The notes under the pieces: generated by a model
What the model was told of the DNA's origin: nothing
Databases searched by the model: none
The model's input: the letters and a program-made list of their open reading frames with translations, nothing else
Part shown: positions 10,573 through 20,283 of the stretch, one piece after another
How the letters are laid out: each line of letters begins with the position of its first letter
Numbering within the stretch: the stretch's first letter is position 1
Program-made: the position numbers and the translations under genes
Assembly (NCBI GenBank): GCA_028289545.1
Contig: JANQPG010000034.1
Location: 1-64,000 of the forward strand
DNA length: 64,000 nt
Source of the DNA: Woeseiaceae bacterium
GTDB taxonomy: Bacteria > Pseudomonadota > Gammaproteobacteria > Steroidobacterales > Woeseiaceae
Direction of reading: 5' to 3'

Positions 10573-10876
10573 ACCCGTTCCCCAATGTGCCCGCTGAAGT
10601 CCCTTGGCTACACGCGATTCTACCGTGCCCACACGGTGGACAATGTGGGCAAATACTGGCGAATCGTGTCACCCTGTTTCGGGACACGGAACCGGCGGTT
10701 GGCCAATTCGCGCGTGTTGCGTGGGTTCCAAAACAGTGCGCCCGTGGCGGATGCAACGCGCAAACAGGACCGGTACAGTAGCGACAGCCCCGGGGGCCCA
10801 TCGATACCGCCGATCTTTAAGAAGATCGCCAAGAAAAACCGCGAAAAAGCGAATCAAAACGAAGAAGGTAAGCATC
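10573..10876. promoter_or_regulatory. Divergent control region, alpha-2-macroglobulin / RND operon
   Basis: About 300 bases lie between the two divergent starts and contain no convincing gene. Frames extending the efflux gene upstream through here are arginine-rich and not protein-like. A ribosome site (GAAGGTAA, 10864-10871) precedes the membrane fusion protein. I see no TetR or MarR gene and no strong palindrome, so the regulator of the efflux operon is probably elsewhere. Confidence 0.4.
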
Positions 10877-11953
10877 ATGCGAACATCAGGTCGCGCGCTG
10901 GCGCACTTGTCCCTGTTGTCGGCCACATTGCTGACGATTACGGCCTGTGGCGGCGGCGAAACCGAAGTGGCCCGCGAACCGGCGGTAAGGCCGGTCAAGC
11001 TGATTACGCTCGAGAGCGCCTCGAACGTCGAGACGGTTCGTTTCCCGGCTGTCGTCGACGCGGCGCAGCGCTCGGAGCTGAGCTTTCAGGTTGGCGGGCT
11101 CATCGAGACCGTCGCGGTTGCCGAGGCTGAAGACGTCGAGCAAGGTGCCGTGATTGCCCGGCTCGATCAGCGCGATTTCGAAAGCCAGGCGGATTCCGCC
11201 CGCTCCCAGTACAACAACGCCGAGGAGGAGTACCAGCGGGCCGTGCGGCTGTCCGCCGAGGACGCCATTGCTCGCAGCGTGCTCGAACAGCGCGAGTCGC
11301 AGCGCGACGTGACCCGCGCAGCCCTCGATCGCGCGGAGAAGGCGCTGGAGGACACCGTGCTGCGGGCGCCGTTTGCCGGCGTCGTGGCGCAGATACCGGT
11401 TCGCGAGAGCCAGACCGTCGCAGCCGGCCAGCTGGTTGCCGCGCTGATTGCCGTGGGTTCGCTCGAAGTCACGATCAACATGCCGGCGAGGCTCGTGGCC
11501 TTGTCGCCGGAAGTCGAGAATCGCGGCGCGTTCGTGTTTCTCGACGCGGCGCCCGATAATCGGATCAACGCCGAGTTCAAGGAAGCGGACCTGCTCGCCG
11601 ACACGGCGTCACAGACCTATCGCGTCACGTTTGCGTTTACGCCGCCCGACAACCTGTTGATCCTGCCGGGGATGAACGCAACCGTCGAGCTGAATGCCGC
11701 AAGGCAATCGACCGGCGAGGCGGCGAACCGCGTGTCGGTGCCGCTGTCCGCAATCTTAAGCGACGGCAGCGACAATTACGTCTGGGTCGTCGACCAGGAT
11801 TCGATGACGGTCTCCAAAAGAGCCGTGACCGTCGCGGGCGGTATTGGCGAGACCGCGGTCGTAACCGAAGGCCTGACAGTGGGCGATACGATCGCCACCG
11901 CCGGCGCCTCCTTCCTCGCCGACGGCATGCAAGTCCGGCCCTGGACTGACTAA
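10877..11953 (+). CDS. RND efflux periplasmic adaptor (membrane fusion protein), lipoprotein
   Basis: A 358-residue HlyD/AcrA-type adaptor. The signal peptide ends in a lipobox (LLTITAC, Cys24), so it is probably lipid-anchored to the inner membrane. Lipoyl half-motifs flank a helical hairpin (ARLDQRDFESQADSARSQYN through LEDTVLRAPFAGVVAQIPVR), followed by beta-barrel and membrane-proximal domains. It links the inner-membrane pump to the outer-membrane channel. The start at 10877 is supported by the ribosome site AAGGTAA just upstream and by the signal peptide; an in-frame extension to 10604 is rejected as non-coding. It is first in a three-gene operon, 11 bases before the pump. Confidence 0.94.
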   Translation: MRTSGRALAHLSLLSATLLTITACGGGETEVAREPAVRPVKLITLESASNVETVRFPAVVDAAQRSELSFQVGGLIETVAVAEAEDVEQGAVIARLDQRDFESQADSARSQYNNAEEEYQRAVRLSAEDAIARSVLEQRESQRDVTRAALDRAEKALEDTVLRAPFAGVVAQIPVRESQTVAAGQLVAALIAVGSLEVTINMPARLVALSPEVENRGAFVFLDAAPDNRINAEFKEADLLADTASQTYRVTFAFTPPDNLLILPGMNATVELNAARQSTGEAANRVSVPLSAILSDGSDNYVWVVDQDSMTVSKRAVTVAGGIGETAVVTEGLTVGDTIATAGASFLADGMQVRPWTD

Positions 11954-11964
11954 GGCCCTCGCTG

Positions 11965-14900
11965 ATGAATCTCGCAGAGTTTGCGATAAGGAACAAAGTC
12001 CTTAGCGTCATTGTCATCCTGATCACCCTGGTCGGCGGCTGGTCGGCCTACACGGACATGCCGCGCTTCGAGGATCCCGAATTTACGATCCGCACGGCGC
12101 AGATCATCGTCGAGTACCCGGGCGCAAGCCCGCTCGAAGTGGCTGAAGAAGTGACCGAAGCGCTGGAGCGCCAGATCCAGCAGCTGCAGGAAGTCGACGA
12201 TATCGAGTCGGTATCCTCGGCCGGTGTGGCCGAGATCAAGGTCAACATCAAGTACGAGTTTTCGAAGTCGAAAGACGACCTGCAGCTCATCTGGACGAAG
12301 CTGCGCAACAAGGTCAACGACGCGGTGATGTATCTGCCGCCGGGCGCCGGCACGCCGATGGTGTATGACGATTTCGGCGACGTCTACGGGCTCTACTATT
12401 TCCTGACCGGCGAAGGCTACACGCCGGCCGAGCTGCGCCGTTACGCGAAGGATCTGCAGAGCGACATCCTGACCGTCGAAGGCGTCGCCAAGGTGTCGAT
12501 CGACGGTGCCCGGTCGGAAGCGATCTACGTTGAGATTTCCCGGGAGAACGCGGCGGCGCTCGGCGTTTCCATTTCCAACATCTACAACGCGCTCGCGCAG
12601 CAAAACGCTTCAGTGTCCGCGGGCGACGTTGTGGTCGGCGATCGCCGTCTGGTCATCGATCCGAGCGGCGCGATCGACTCGGTGGAGGCGATCGAAAACC
12701 TGCTGGTGTCGACGGCGACTGACGGCGGGGTCATTTACCTGAGCGATATTGCGCGTGTCTGGCGCGGCTACCAGACGCCGCCCAGAAAACTGTATCGCTA
12801 CAACGGCGAGCCCGCCGTCGCGATCGGGGTAGCCGGCGTGCTCGGCAGCAACATCGTCAAGATCGGCCAGGCGGTCGACGCCAAGATCGCGGAGTCCGAG
12901 AGCCGCAGGCCGATCGGCATGCAGCTCAACGAGTTCTACCATCAGGGAACGATTGTCGACGTTTCGGTGCAGGACTTCGTCGTCAACGTCATCATTGCGC
13001 TGGCAATCGTCGTTACGACATTGCTGATTTTCATGGGGCCCAAGTCGGCGGCAATCATCGGTTCGATCCTGCTGCTGACTATCTTCGCCACGCTCGCGAC
13101 CATGAACGTCGGCGGCATTCCGATGCACCGGATTTCGCTGGGCGCGCTGATCATTGCGCTCGGCATGATGGTGGATAACGCCATTGTCGTGACCGAAGGC
13201 ATCCTCGTGGGCGTGCGGCGCGGCGAGAAAAAGCTCGACATAGCAAAAGCCATCGTCGATCAGACCAAGTGGCCGCTGTTGGGCGGTACCTTGGTCGGCA
13301 TTATCGCCTTTGCGCCGATCGGTTTTGCACCCGGCGACACGGCGGAATACACGGGCCATCTGTTCTGGGTCATTCTGATTTCGCTGGGTTTCAGCTGGCT
13401 GTTCGCCGTGACCCTGACGCCGCTGTTCTGCTTCTGGCTGTTCAAGGAGCGGTCTTCCGGTGACGAGCAGGCGGTAAAAGAAAGCGCGGCGATCGGGGCT
13501 TACAAGAGCGTGATGAGGGCGGCGCTCAGTGCCCGACCGCTCGTCGTCGCCATTGTCGTTGGCCTGTTCCTGACCTCCGTGTGGGCTTTTCAGTTCGTCA
13601 AGTCCGGCTTTTTCCCGGCGTCGACGACGCCGCAGCTGGTCGTCGACTACTGGTTGCCCCAGGGCACGGACATCAACAAGACCGAGAACGATATTGTCGA
13701 AATCGAGGCTTTCGTGGCGGGTCTCGACGGCGTCAACGCCGTCCAGACTTCCATCGGCGGCGGCGGCATCCGCTACATGCTCGTGTATCCGCCGGAGTCG
13801 GCGAATTCCTCGTATGCGCAGTTGCTCGTGCGTGTGGACGACTACCAGCTGATCGACGGTCTGATGCCGCAGGTCCAGCAGTACATCGACGAACGCTATG
13901 TCGATGCACAGGCCAAGGTCTGGCGCTTTGTCCTGGGCCCGGGCGGCGGGTCGAAAATCGAGGCCGAGTTTTCCGGTCCTGACCCCGGCGTACTGAGAAA
14001 TCTCGCCGATCAGGCCAAGCGCATCATGGCGGACGACGGCGGCGCGCTGTCGATCAAGGACGACTGGCGGCAACCGGTCGGTGTGATCGAGCCGGTTTAT
14101 TCGTCGAGCAAGGGGCGGCGCGCGGGCGTCTCGCGCGAAGACCTGGCGATTGCGCTGGAAACTGTGTACTCCGGAAGAACGGTGGGCGTCTATCGCGAAG
14201 ACGACGATCTGCTGCCGATCATTTCGCGCGCACCCGAACGCGAACGGCAGAGCGTGACGGACATGCGCAACATCCAGATTTTGAGTTCGGCAACGGGCGT
14301 TACGGTTCCCATTGGCCAGGTAACCGATGGGTTCAGAACCGTGTGGCGGGATGGGCAGCTGCGCCGCGAAGACCGCGTCTGGACAATCAAGGCGCAGAGC
14401 GACCCTTATCCGGACGAGCTGGCATCCGAGCTGCAAGCGCGAATTCGGCCTGCCATCGAGGCGATCGACTTGCCGGACGGTTACGCGCTCGACTGGGGCG
14501 GCGAATACGGTGATTCCGCGGAGGCGAACGAGAACCTCGCGGCGACGATCCCCCTCGGGTTTACGGCAATGGTGCTCACCGTGTTTGTCTTGTTCGGCGC
14601 CGTGCGCCAGCCGATCGTGATCTGGCTGGTCGTGCCGCTGGCGCTGATCGGCGTTGTCGTTGGCCTCCTGGTGACGGGCTTTCCGCTCGAGTTTATGGGT
14701 ATCCTTGGATTGCTGTCGCTCTCCGGGCTGCTGATCAAGAATGCCATTGTGCTGGTCGATCAGACCGACTTCGAGATCGAGGCCGGCAAGCCGCGCTTCG
14801 ACGCGGTCGTCGAGGCCGCCGCCAGCCGCGTCCGGCCCGTCATGATGGGGGCGCTGACGACCGTACTGGGCGTGTTACCGCTGTTCTTCGACGCGTTCTT

Positions 14901-15030
14901 CCAGTCGATGGCCGTGGTGCTGGTGTTTGGCCTGTCGTTTGCGACCGTGTTGACCCTTGTCATCGTGCCGGTGCTTTATGCCATGTTCTTCAAAGTCGGT
15001 TCCGAGGAGATCGCTCATGCACATAACTAG
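11965..15030 (+). CDS. RND efflux pump inner-membrane transporter (HAE1/AcrB family)
   Basis: At 1021 residues this is full length for an RND pump. The N-terminus (MNLAEFAIRNKVLSVIVILI) is membrane helix 1, followed by the periplasmic porter domain, helices 2-6, a second periplasmic loop and helices 8-12 ending VIVPVLYAMFF. It should expel hydrophobic or amphipathic compounds using the proton gradient. In helix 4 the usual pair of adjacent acidic residues reads D404-N405 (ALGMMVDNAIVVTEG), as in some RND subfamilies that lack the second aspartate. No substrate can be named. The stop overlaps the start of the outer-membrane factor by 14 bases. Confidence 0.95.
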   Translation: MNLAEFAIRNKVLSVIVILITLVGGWSAYTDMPRFEDPEFTIRTAQIIVEYPGASPLEVAEEVTEALERQIQQLQEVDDIESVSSAGVAEIKVNIKYEFSKSKDDLQLIWTKLRNKVNDAVMYLPPGAGTPMVYDDFGDVYGLYYFLTGEGYTPAELRRYAKDLQSDILTVEGVAKVSIDGARSEAIYVEISRENAAALGVSISNIYNALAQQNASVSAGDVVVGDRRLVIDPSGAIDSVEAIENLLVSTATDGGVIYLSDIARVWRGYQTPPRKLYRYNGEPAVAIGVAGVLGSNIVKIGQAVDAKIAESESRRPIGMQLNEFYHQGTIVDVSVQDFVVNVIIALAIVVTTLLIFMGPKSAAIIGSILLLTIFATLATMNVGGIPMHRISLGALIIALGMMVDNAIVVTEGILVGVRRGEKKLDIAKAIVDQTKWPLLGGTLVGIIAFAPIGFAPGDTAEYTGHLFWVILISLGFSWLFAVTLTPLFCFWLFKERSSGDEQAVKESAAIGAYKSVMRAALSARPLVVAIVVGLFLTSVWAFQFVKSGFFPASTTPQLVVDYWLPQGTDINKTENDIVEIEAFVAGLDGVNAVQTSIGGGGIRYMLVYPPESANSSYAQLLVRVDDYQLIDGLMPQVQQYIDERYVDAQAKVWRFVLGPGGGSKIEAEFSGPDPGVLRNLADQAKRIMADDGGALSIKDDWRQPVGVIEPVYSSSKGRRAGVSREDLAIALETVYSGRTVGVYREDDDLLPIISRAPERERQSVTDMRNIQILSSATGVTVPIGQVTDGFRTVWRDGQLRREDRVWTIKAQSDPYPDELASELQARIRPAIEAIDLPDGYALDWGGEYGDSAEANENLAATIPLGFTAMVLTVFVLFGAVRQPIVIWLVVPLALIGVVVGLLVTGFPLEFMGILGLLSLSGLLIKNAIVLVDQTDFEIEAGKPRFDAVVEAAASRVRPVMMGALTTVLGVLPLFFDAFFQSMAVVLVFGLSFATVLTLVIVPVLYAMFFKVGSEEIAHAHN

Positions 15031-16399
15031 AGTCGGCGCCTTTGTTGCTTTGCTGGCCGCGGGCGGGTGCGCAACGTCGCCGGCCGTCATCGAAGGCCGA
15101 GTCGACGAAGGGGTTGCGGCACAGACGCCGGACGTGCCCGGGCAGTGGGACGAGGCGACGGCGCGCGGCGAGATCGAGGACGGCTGGATCGGCTCGTTCG
15201 ACGACCCTGCGCTCACCGCGCTCGTCTACGAGGCGCAGCAGAACAACCGCGATCTGGCGATTGCGGCGAGTAACGTGGACCGGTCCTGGGCCCTGGCCCG
15301 TCAGGCGGGTGCGGCGCTGACGCCGGACGTCAACGTCGTTACGTCCGGTGCGCGCGGCGGACGCTCCAGCGGCAGCGCCTCGAACTCACTGAGTCTGGGT
15401 GCGCAGGTGTCCTGGGAAGCGGATCTCTGGGGTCGTGTTCGTTCCGGCCAGCGCGGCGCCGTTGCGAGCGCACAAGCCGCGGAGGCGGATCTCAGGTTTG
15501 CGCAGCAGTCGCTCGCCGCCGCGACCGCCAAAGCCTACTTCACCGCTATCGAGGCAAAAACGCAGGCTGAAATTGCGCGTGAGGCGCTCGGTATCCTCGA
15601 AGAAACCCAGCGGATCGTCGACGTCAAGTTCGAAAACGGCGTGGCATCGGCTCAGGATGTATCGCTGAACCGCTCCGATCTCGCCGCGGCCCGGGAACGG
15701 CTGACGACCATCGAAGCATCGTACCGCTCAGCCGTTCGTGCGCTGGAAGCGCTGCTCGGCCGTTATCCCGGAGCCGATCTCGAAGTGCGCGAATCGCTGC
15801 CGGAACCGCCCCCCGCGCCGGCAGCGGGGCTGCCCTCCGAACTGCTGGAGCGCCGCCCCGACATGGTGGCTGCGGAGCGCCGCGTCGCGGCCGCGTTCAA
15901 CGCGACGGAACAGGCGCGCGCGGCACGCCTGCCGACGTTGAGCCTGACCGGCGAGGTGGGCGGCGCCTCCGACTCGCTGTCCAATCTGCTCGACCCGGCC
16001 AACGTCGCCTGGTCGGCCGGGGCCAATCTGCTGGCGCCGCTGTTCGACGGCGGTCGCCGCCGCGAAGCCGTTCGTGTTGCCACGGCCGATCAGGAACAGG
16101 CATTGGCGGCTTACGGCCAGGCCGCGATTACGGCGTTCGGCGAGGTGGAGAGCGGCCTGGATGACGGTGTGGTGATCGACCGCCGCATCGACGACCTCGA
16201 AGAGGCGTCCGCGGAAGCCGACAACGCGTTCCGGATCGCGCGGCTGCGCTACGAGGAAGGTGAGGAAGACCTGTTGGGTGTGCTGACAATCCAGCAGCGC
16301 GTCATCAGCAACAAGAGTTCTTTGTCGAGCGTCCGGCGTCTCCTGCTCGAGCAGCGGATCAATCTGAATCTCGCGCTGGGCGGCGGCTGGGAGGGCTAA
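15017..16399 (+). CDS. Outer-membrane efflux factor (NodT/OprM-type lipoprotein)
   Basis: A 460-residue TolC-superfamily protein, third gene of the efflux operon. The short signal peptide (MHITRVGAFVALLAAGGC) ends in a lipobox-like AAGGC, as in NodT-family lipoproteins. Two outer-membrane-efflux repeats are visible, with typical segments WEADLWGRVRSGQRGA and SLTGEVGGASDSL. The C-terminus (LLLEQRINLNLALGGGWEG) is the standard end of this family. It forms the trimeric exit duct. I chose 15017 rather than an in-frame start at 14957 because the signal peptide begins there and the overlap with the pump gene is then only 14 bases. Confidence 0.94.
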   Translation: MHITRVGAFVALLAAGGCATSPAVIEGRVDEGVAAQTPDVPGQWDEATARGEIEDGWIGSFDDPALTALVYEAQQNNRDLAIAASNVDRSWALARQAGAALTPDVNVVTSGARGGRSSGSASNSLSLGAQVSWEADLWGRVRSGQRGAVASAQAAEADLRFAQQSLAAATAKAYFTAIEAKTQAEIAREALGILEETQRIVDVKFENGVASAQDVSLNRSDLAAARERLTTIEASYRSAVRALEALLGRYPGADLEVRESLPEPPPAPAAGLPSELLERRPDMVAAERRVAAAFNATEQARAARLPTLSLTGEVGGASDSLSNLLDPANVAWSAGANLLAPLFDGGRRREAVRVATADQEQALAAYGQAAITAFGEVESGLDDGVVIDRRIDDLEEASAEADNAFRIARLRYEEGEEDLLGVLTIQQRVISNKSSLSSVRRLLLEQRINLNLALGGGWEG

Positions 16400-16883
16400 G
16401 GCAAATGGGTCACATGCTCTCTTTGAAGAATTGCCGGTACGTCAAGGCCGCCTGTTTCGATTCCGTTTCGATACGCCCGCGGGTGGTTTCGTCAGTTTGA
16501 CATATCACGGTTTTTACATAACCCGCCGTTAGTGCGGGTTGTTTTCACGCCACGCAACGTCGAACGTGTCCGCAGCGGCTGCGTACTTGTCGAGCTTGTT
16601 TCTATTAGGCTATTGAATCAAAAAAAATTTTCCCACCTGCGGGACCTGACTCCCACGAGCGGCGGAATAGATACGATTGTCTCGCTTGCAACTGCTCTGT
16701 GGATGACGGATATTAGACCGCGTCAATTCAGTCGGCGCCAAACGAGGCCTGAACCATTAAAACAAGACCTGACGCGCTGACTTAATAAGTAACAAAACTG
16801 ACATTTCATGGCGTTTTCCTGATCGAGGCTTGCTCGCGAGGCACTGCCGTTTGGGGGATGTCGTTAGCATAGGGGTTAAATAC
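16400..16883. other. 484-base intergenic region between efflux operon and protease
   Basis: I see no convincing gene here. It contains a weak stem-loop at 16520-16545 (separate entry), an AT-rich tract around 16617-16635 and a stretch just upstream of the protease start that should hold its promoter. A small frame at 16532-16780 has no signal peptide, ribosome site or recognisable composition and was not accepted. Confidence 0.5.
16520..16545 (+). terminator. Possible terminator of the RND operon
   Basis: An inverted repeat AACCCGC/GCGGGTT with a 7-base loop is followed by GTTTTC. The stem is 7 bp and the T-run is short, so efficiency is uncertain. It lies 120 bases after the efflux operon's last stop. 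Confidence 0.45.
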
Positions 16884-19800
16884 ATGTCGATACGAGTCGC
16901 GCTACTTCTCGGTCTGTCGATCGCGTGCGCCGGTGCCAATGCGAACAGCATAAACGCACCCGCACAGATCCCGGACGGAGTCACTATCGTCGATGCGGAT
17001 GCCGCGTTGACGCAATCAGCTGCGCAGCGAACCTACATTGTGCAAATGACCGGGGATCCCGGACTGCGCTATGAGGGCGGTGTGGCTGGATTTGCGGCAA
17101 CGGCGCCGGCCGCCGACGGCGAATACGCTGCAGACGCAAGCCACGTACAGCAGTACGCCAGTCATCTGACTGCGAGGCACGATGCGCTCCTGAACGCGCT
17201 GGGTGCCACTGATCGCAAGATCTACAGCTATTCGCACACGATGAACGGTTTTGCGGCGCGCCTCACGGCGGACGAAGTGGCGGCGCTGCGCAAGCATTCG
17301 GACGTCGTCAAGATCTTCGAAGACTTCGCTTACACGATCAACACGAACAACACGTCCGACTTCCTCGGTCTCAACGACCGCAAGAACGGCCTCAGAAAAC
17401 GGCTGCGCCTGAAGGGCGAGGACATCGTCATCGGTGTGATCGACACGGGCGCGGTACCGCAGCACCCGAGTTTTGCGGAGACGCGCGATTTTGATCTGCC
17501 GGAGTTCTGCGACGATCCGCACTACCGCTGGCAGAAGCGTATCTGCAAACGCCTCGAGAAAATTCGCGACAAAGTCGTTTACGACGAGCCGGAAGACTGG
17601 AACGGCATTTGCCAGGTCGGTGAAGGCTGGACCGAAGACGACTGCAACAACAAGCTGATCGGCGCGCGCTTCTACGTCAACGGCTTCACAAACCCCGACG
17701 GCACGCTGAACCTCGTCGAAGGTGAATTCGTTTCGCCGCGGGATTCCTCGGGACACGGCAGCCACACGGCTAGCACTGCCGGCGGCAACAACGTGGTTGC
17801 ACGCCTCAACGGCCAGCGCGTTGCACGTATCAGCGGCATGGCGCCGCGCGCACGCATCGCGGTCTACAAGGCCTGCTGGCTCGCGCCGGGCGCAGACAAC
17901 TTCAGCTGCTTCTTCTCAGACAGTGCCGCAGCAACCGAAGATGCCGTGCTCGACGGCGTGGACGTCATCAACTTCTCGGTAGGCACGGCGCCGACCTTCG
18001 TCGACACGCAGGATCTTGCGTTCCTCGACGCAACCTCGGCCGGCGTATTCGTCGCCCGCTCCGCGGGTAACGACGGTCCGGGCTTCGGCACGACCAACGC
18101 GGGTGAGCCCTGGGTGACGTCGGTGGCGGCTTCCACCACGGACGGCACCAACTTTACGCTGGGCGCACAGGTCAATTCGCCGGATTCGGTAGCCGGCAGC
18201 TATCCGGCGCTCGAAGGTGCTATCACCCAGTCGCTGGCCGATTCCGGCGTTGTTTCCGGCGACCTCGTGGCGGCCGACCCGATCGACGCCTGCGGCGCCG
18301 GTCTCAACAACACGATCGACGGCAACTTCGCGCTGATCGCGCGCGGCTCCTGCTCGTTCGTCGAGAAGGTCGAGAACGCCGTCAACGCAGGCGCTACGGC
18401 GATCTTCATGTACAGCGACGATCGTCCGAAGACGATCATGGGCGGCACGGCCACTCCGATCACGTCGAGTGTTCCGGGCGTCATGATCGACAACGACGCC
18501 GGCCTGGCCATTCTGGCCGTCGTCGAAGGCGGCGAAACGGTCAACGTGACGCTCGATGGCGACGCGCTGGCCACCGAGGAGCTGGAAGGCAACATCATGG
18601 CCGACTTCTCCTCGCGCGGTCCGTATCTCTTCGAGCAGGACTGGCTGAAGCCGGACATTACGGCGCCGGGCGTTCGTATCCTTGCGGCTGACTCCCCGGA
18701 TCAGGCGGACGGCAGCGCCGGCGGCCTGTTCGGTTACAAGCAGGGTACGTCCATGTCGAGTCCGCACATTGCGGGCCTCGCTGCTCTCGTTCGCGAGGCG
18801 CGTCCCGACTGGAGTCCCGCGCAGATCAAGTCCGCGCTCATGACGACGGCTCGTCAGGACGTCGTCAAGGAAGACGGTACAACCGCCGCCGATCCGTTCG
18901 ACTACGGTGCCGGTCACGTCGATCCGAACTTCGCGGTCAGCCCGCGCCTCACTTACGACGCAGGCGTCCTCGACTACCTCGTTGCGAGTTGTGGCACAAA
19001 CGCGCTGATCCCGCCGCTCACCAACGAGCTGTGCGAGTTCTTCGCCGACAGCGGCCTCTCGACGAGCCCGGCTGATCTGAACCTGCCGTCGGTTGCCATT
19101 GGCGCGCTGCCGGGTTCACAGACGGTCACGCGTACGGTCACGGCCGTCGGGGATTACCGCCGGAAGAGTCATGGCTGGTGGCACAAGCCGAAGAAAGACA
19201 CCAAGCCGCGTTACTACACGGCCGAGGTCGAAGCGCCTCCGGGCTTTACGGTCGAAGTCACGCCGTCGCACCTGTACCTCGCGCCCGGCCAGTCCGCATC
19301 GTACGATCTGACGATCACCAACGAGACGGCTGCGCCCAACTCCTGGCAGTTCGGTGCGGTAACGTGGACCAGCAAGAAGGGCAACGACGTTCGCAGCCCG
19401 ATTGCGGTCAACGCCGCGGCGTTCGTGACGGCTGAGGAAGTCGACGGTGCGGGCACCGACGGCAGCGCGTCGTTCGATCTGACCTTCGGCTACACGGGCG
19501 ACTACACCGCCGGTGTGCACGGTCTCAACGATGCCGGCGGGCTGACGTTGGCGACCCTGGCTGACGGTGGAGGCGCGTCCTTCAGCTTCGGCGCAGGCGT
19601 CGGGGGCGATCCGTCCTACGCGCTGGCGTTCTTCGACGCACCGCCGGGAACGGCTGCGCTCCGCTACTCGACGTACAACGAGTACACGGCGGGCGGCGCC
19701 GGTGACGACATCGACCTGTATCTCTACTACTGCCCAGGGTTCTCGTGCACGCTCGTCGACTCGAGCGCGCAGGCAGGCTCCAACGAAGTGGTCGAGGTGC

Positions 19801-20174
19801 AGTTCCCGATTCCGGCTACACCGGCGGGTGACAACCCGTACCTGCTGTTCATCCATGCCTTCGACATGGCGAGCCCGGCGACCGACACGATCACGTTCGA
19901 GCACTCGTTTGGCGTGGTCGACGACGCGGGCAACCTGACCGTAACGGCGCCGACCTTCGGCAATGTGGGTGAGACCGTATCGATCGGCGTGGACTGGACC
20001 GGCCTGGCGACTGGCCTGTTCGGCAAGCAGCTGGGTGCGATCTCGCACAGCGACCCGAACGGTGTACAGGCGCTCACGATTCTGGATATCCAGAACGACG
20101 CGGGCATCGACATCTGCACGGGTGGACTGGACGCACTGATCGGACGTCCGGTTGAGGGCTGCCCGACGCCGTAA
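16884..20174 (+). CDS. Secreted subtilisin-like serine protease (S8) with PA insert
   Basis: A 1096-residue pre-pro-protease. The signal peptide is residues 1-20 (MSIRVALLLGLSIACAGANA). An I9 propeptide follows (about 48-150, YIVQMTGDPG through VVKIFEDFAY), then the S8 catalytic domain. The triad is visible: Asp187 (VIGVIDTGA), His291 (DSSGHGSHTAS) and Ser623 (GTSMSSPHIAG). A PA domain is inserted between His and Ser (about 420-560, LIARGSCSFVEKVENAVNAG). This cucumisin-like layout is common in large exported gammaproteobacterial proteases. Beyond ~690 are an Fn3-like module and a beta-rich tail. Its job is extracellular protein degradation. The start at 16884 is chosen for the signal peptide; an in-frame extension to 16830 has none. 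Confidence 0.95.
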   Translation: MSIRVALLLGLSIACAGANANSINAPAQIPDGVTIVDADAALTQSAAQRTYIVQMTGDPGLRYEGGVAGFAATAPAADGEYAADASHVQQYASHLTARHDALLNALGATDRKIYSYSHTMNGFAARLTADEVAALRKHSDVVKIFEDFAYTINTNNTSDFLGLNDRKNGLRKRLRLKGEDIVIGVIDTGAVPQHPSFAETRDFDLPEFCDDPHYRWQKRICKRLEKIRDKVVYDEPEDWNGICQVGEGWTEDDCNNKLIGARFYVNGFTNPDGTLNLVEGEFVSPRDSSGHGSHTASTAGGNNVVARLNGQRVARISGMAPRARIAVYKACWLAPGADNFSCFFSDSAAATEDAVLDGVDVINFSVGTAPTFVDTQDLAFLDATSAGVFVARSAGNDGPGFGTTNAGEPWVTSVAASTTDGTNFTLGAQVNSPDSVAGSYPALEGAITQSLADSGVVSGDLVAADPIDACGAGLNNTIDGNFALIARGSCSFVEKVENAVNAGATAIFMYSDDRPKTIMGGTATPITSSVPGVMIDNDAGLAILAVVEGGETVNVTLDGDALATEELEGNIMADFSSRGPYLFEQDWLKPDITAPGVRILAADSPDQADGSAGGLFGYKQGTSMSSPHIAGLAALVREARPDWSPAQIKSALMTTARQDVVKEDGTTAADPFDYGAGHVDPNFAVSPRLTYDAGVLDYLVASCGTNALIPPLTNELCEFFADSGLSTSPADLNLPSVAIGALPGSQTVTRTVTAVGDYRRKSHGWWHKPKKDTKPRYYTAEVEAPPGFTVEVTPSHLYLAPGQSASYDLTITNETAAPNSWQFGAVTWTSKKGNDVRSPIAVNAAAFVTAEEVDGAGTDGSASFDLTFGYTGDYTAGVHGLNDAGGLTLATLADGGGASFSFGAGVGGDPSYALAFFDAPPGTAALRYSTYNEYTAGGAGDDIDLYLYYCPGFSCTLVDSSAQAGSNEVVEVQFPIPATPAGDNPYLLFIHAFDMASPATDTITFEHSFGVVDDAGNLTVTAPTFGNVGETVSIGVDWTGLATGLFGKQLGAISHSDPNGVQALTILDIQNDAGIDICTGGLDALIGRPVEGCPTP

Positions 20175-20201
20175 GGCTTAAGGAGCAGTCTGCCAAAGAC
20201 G

Positions 20202-20237
20202 AGGCCGCCGGGCGGAAACGCCCGGCGGCCTTTTTTT
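20202..20237 (+). terminator. Strong rho-independent terminator
   Basis: A perfect 13-bp stem (AGGCCGCCGGGCG paired with CGCCCGGCGGCCT) with a GAAA tetraloop is followed by a run of T. It lies 27 bases after the protease stop and ends its transcript. Confidence 0.95.
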
Positions 20238-20283
20238 GTGGGTTGGGAACCTGAGCTAACGCTTGGCGCGTCGCGCGCCTTTG

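Noticed and set aside
12610-14436. A 608-codon minus-strand frame inside the RND pump gene
   Set aside because: It lies wholly antisense to a well-supported pump gene and its product is low-complexity and Arg/His/Asp-rich. It is a shadow caused by high GC codon bias.
16532-16780. An 82-codon frame in the protease upstream region
   Set aside because: No ribosome site, no signal peptide and no domain; the region is better explained as promoter sequence.
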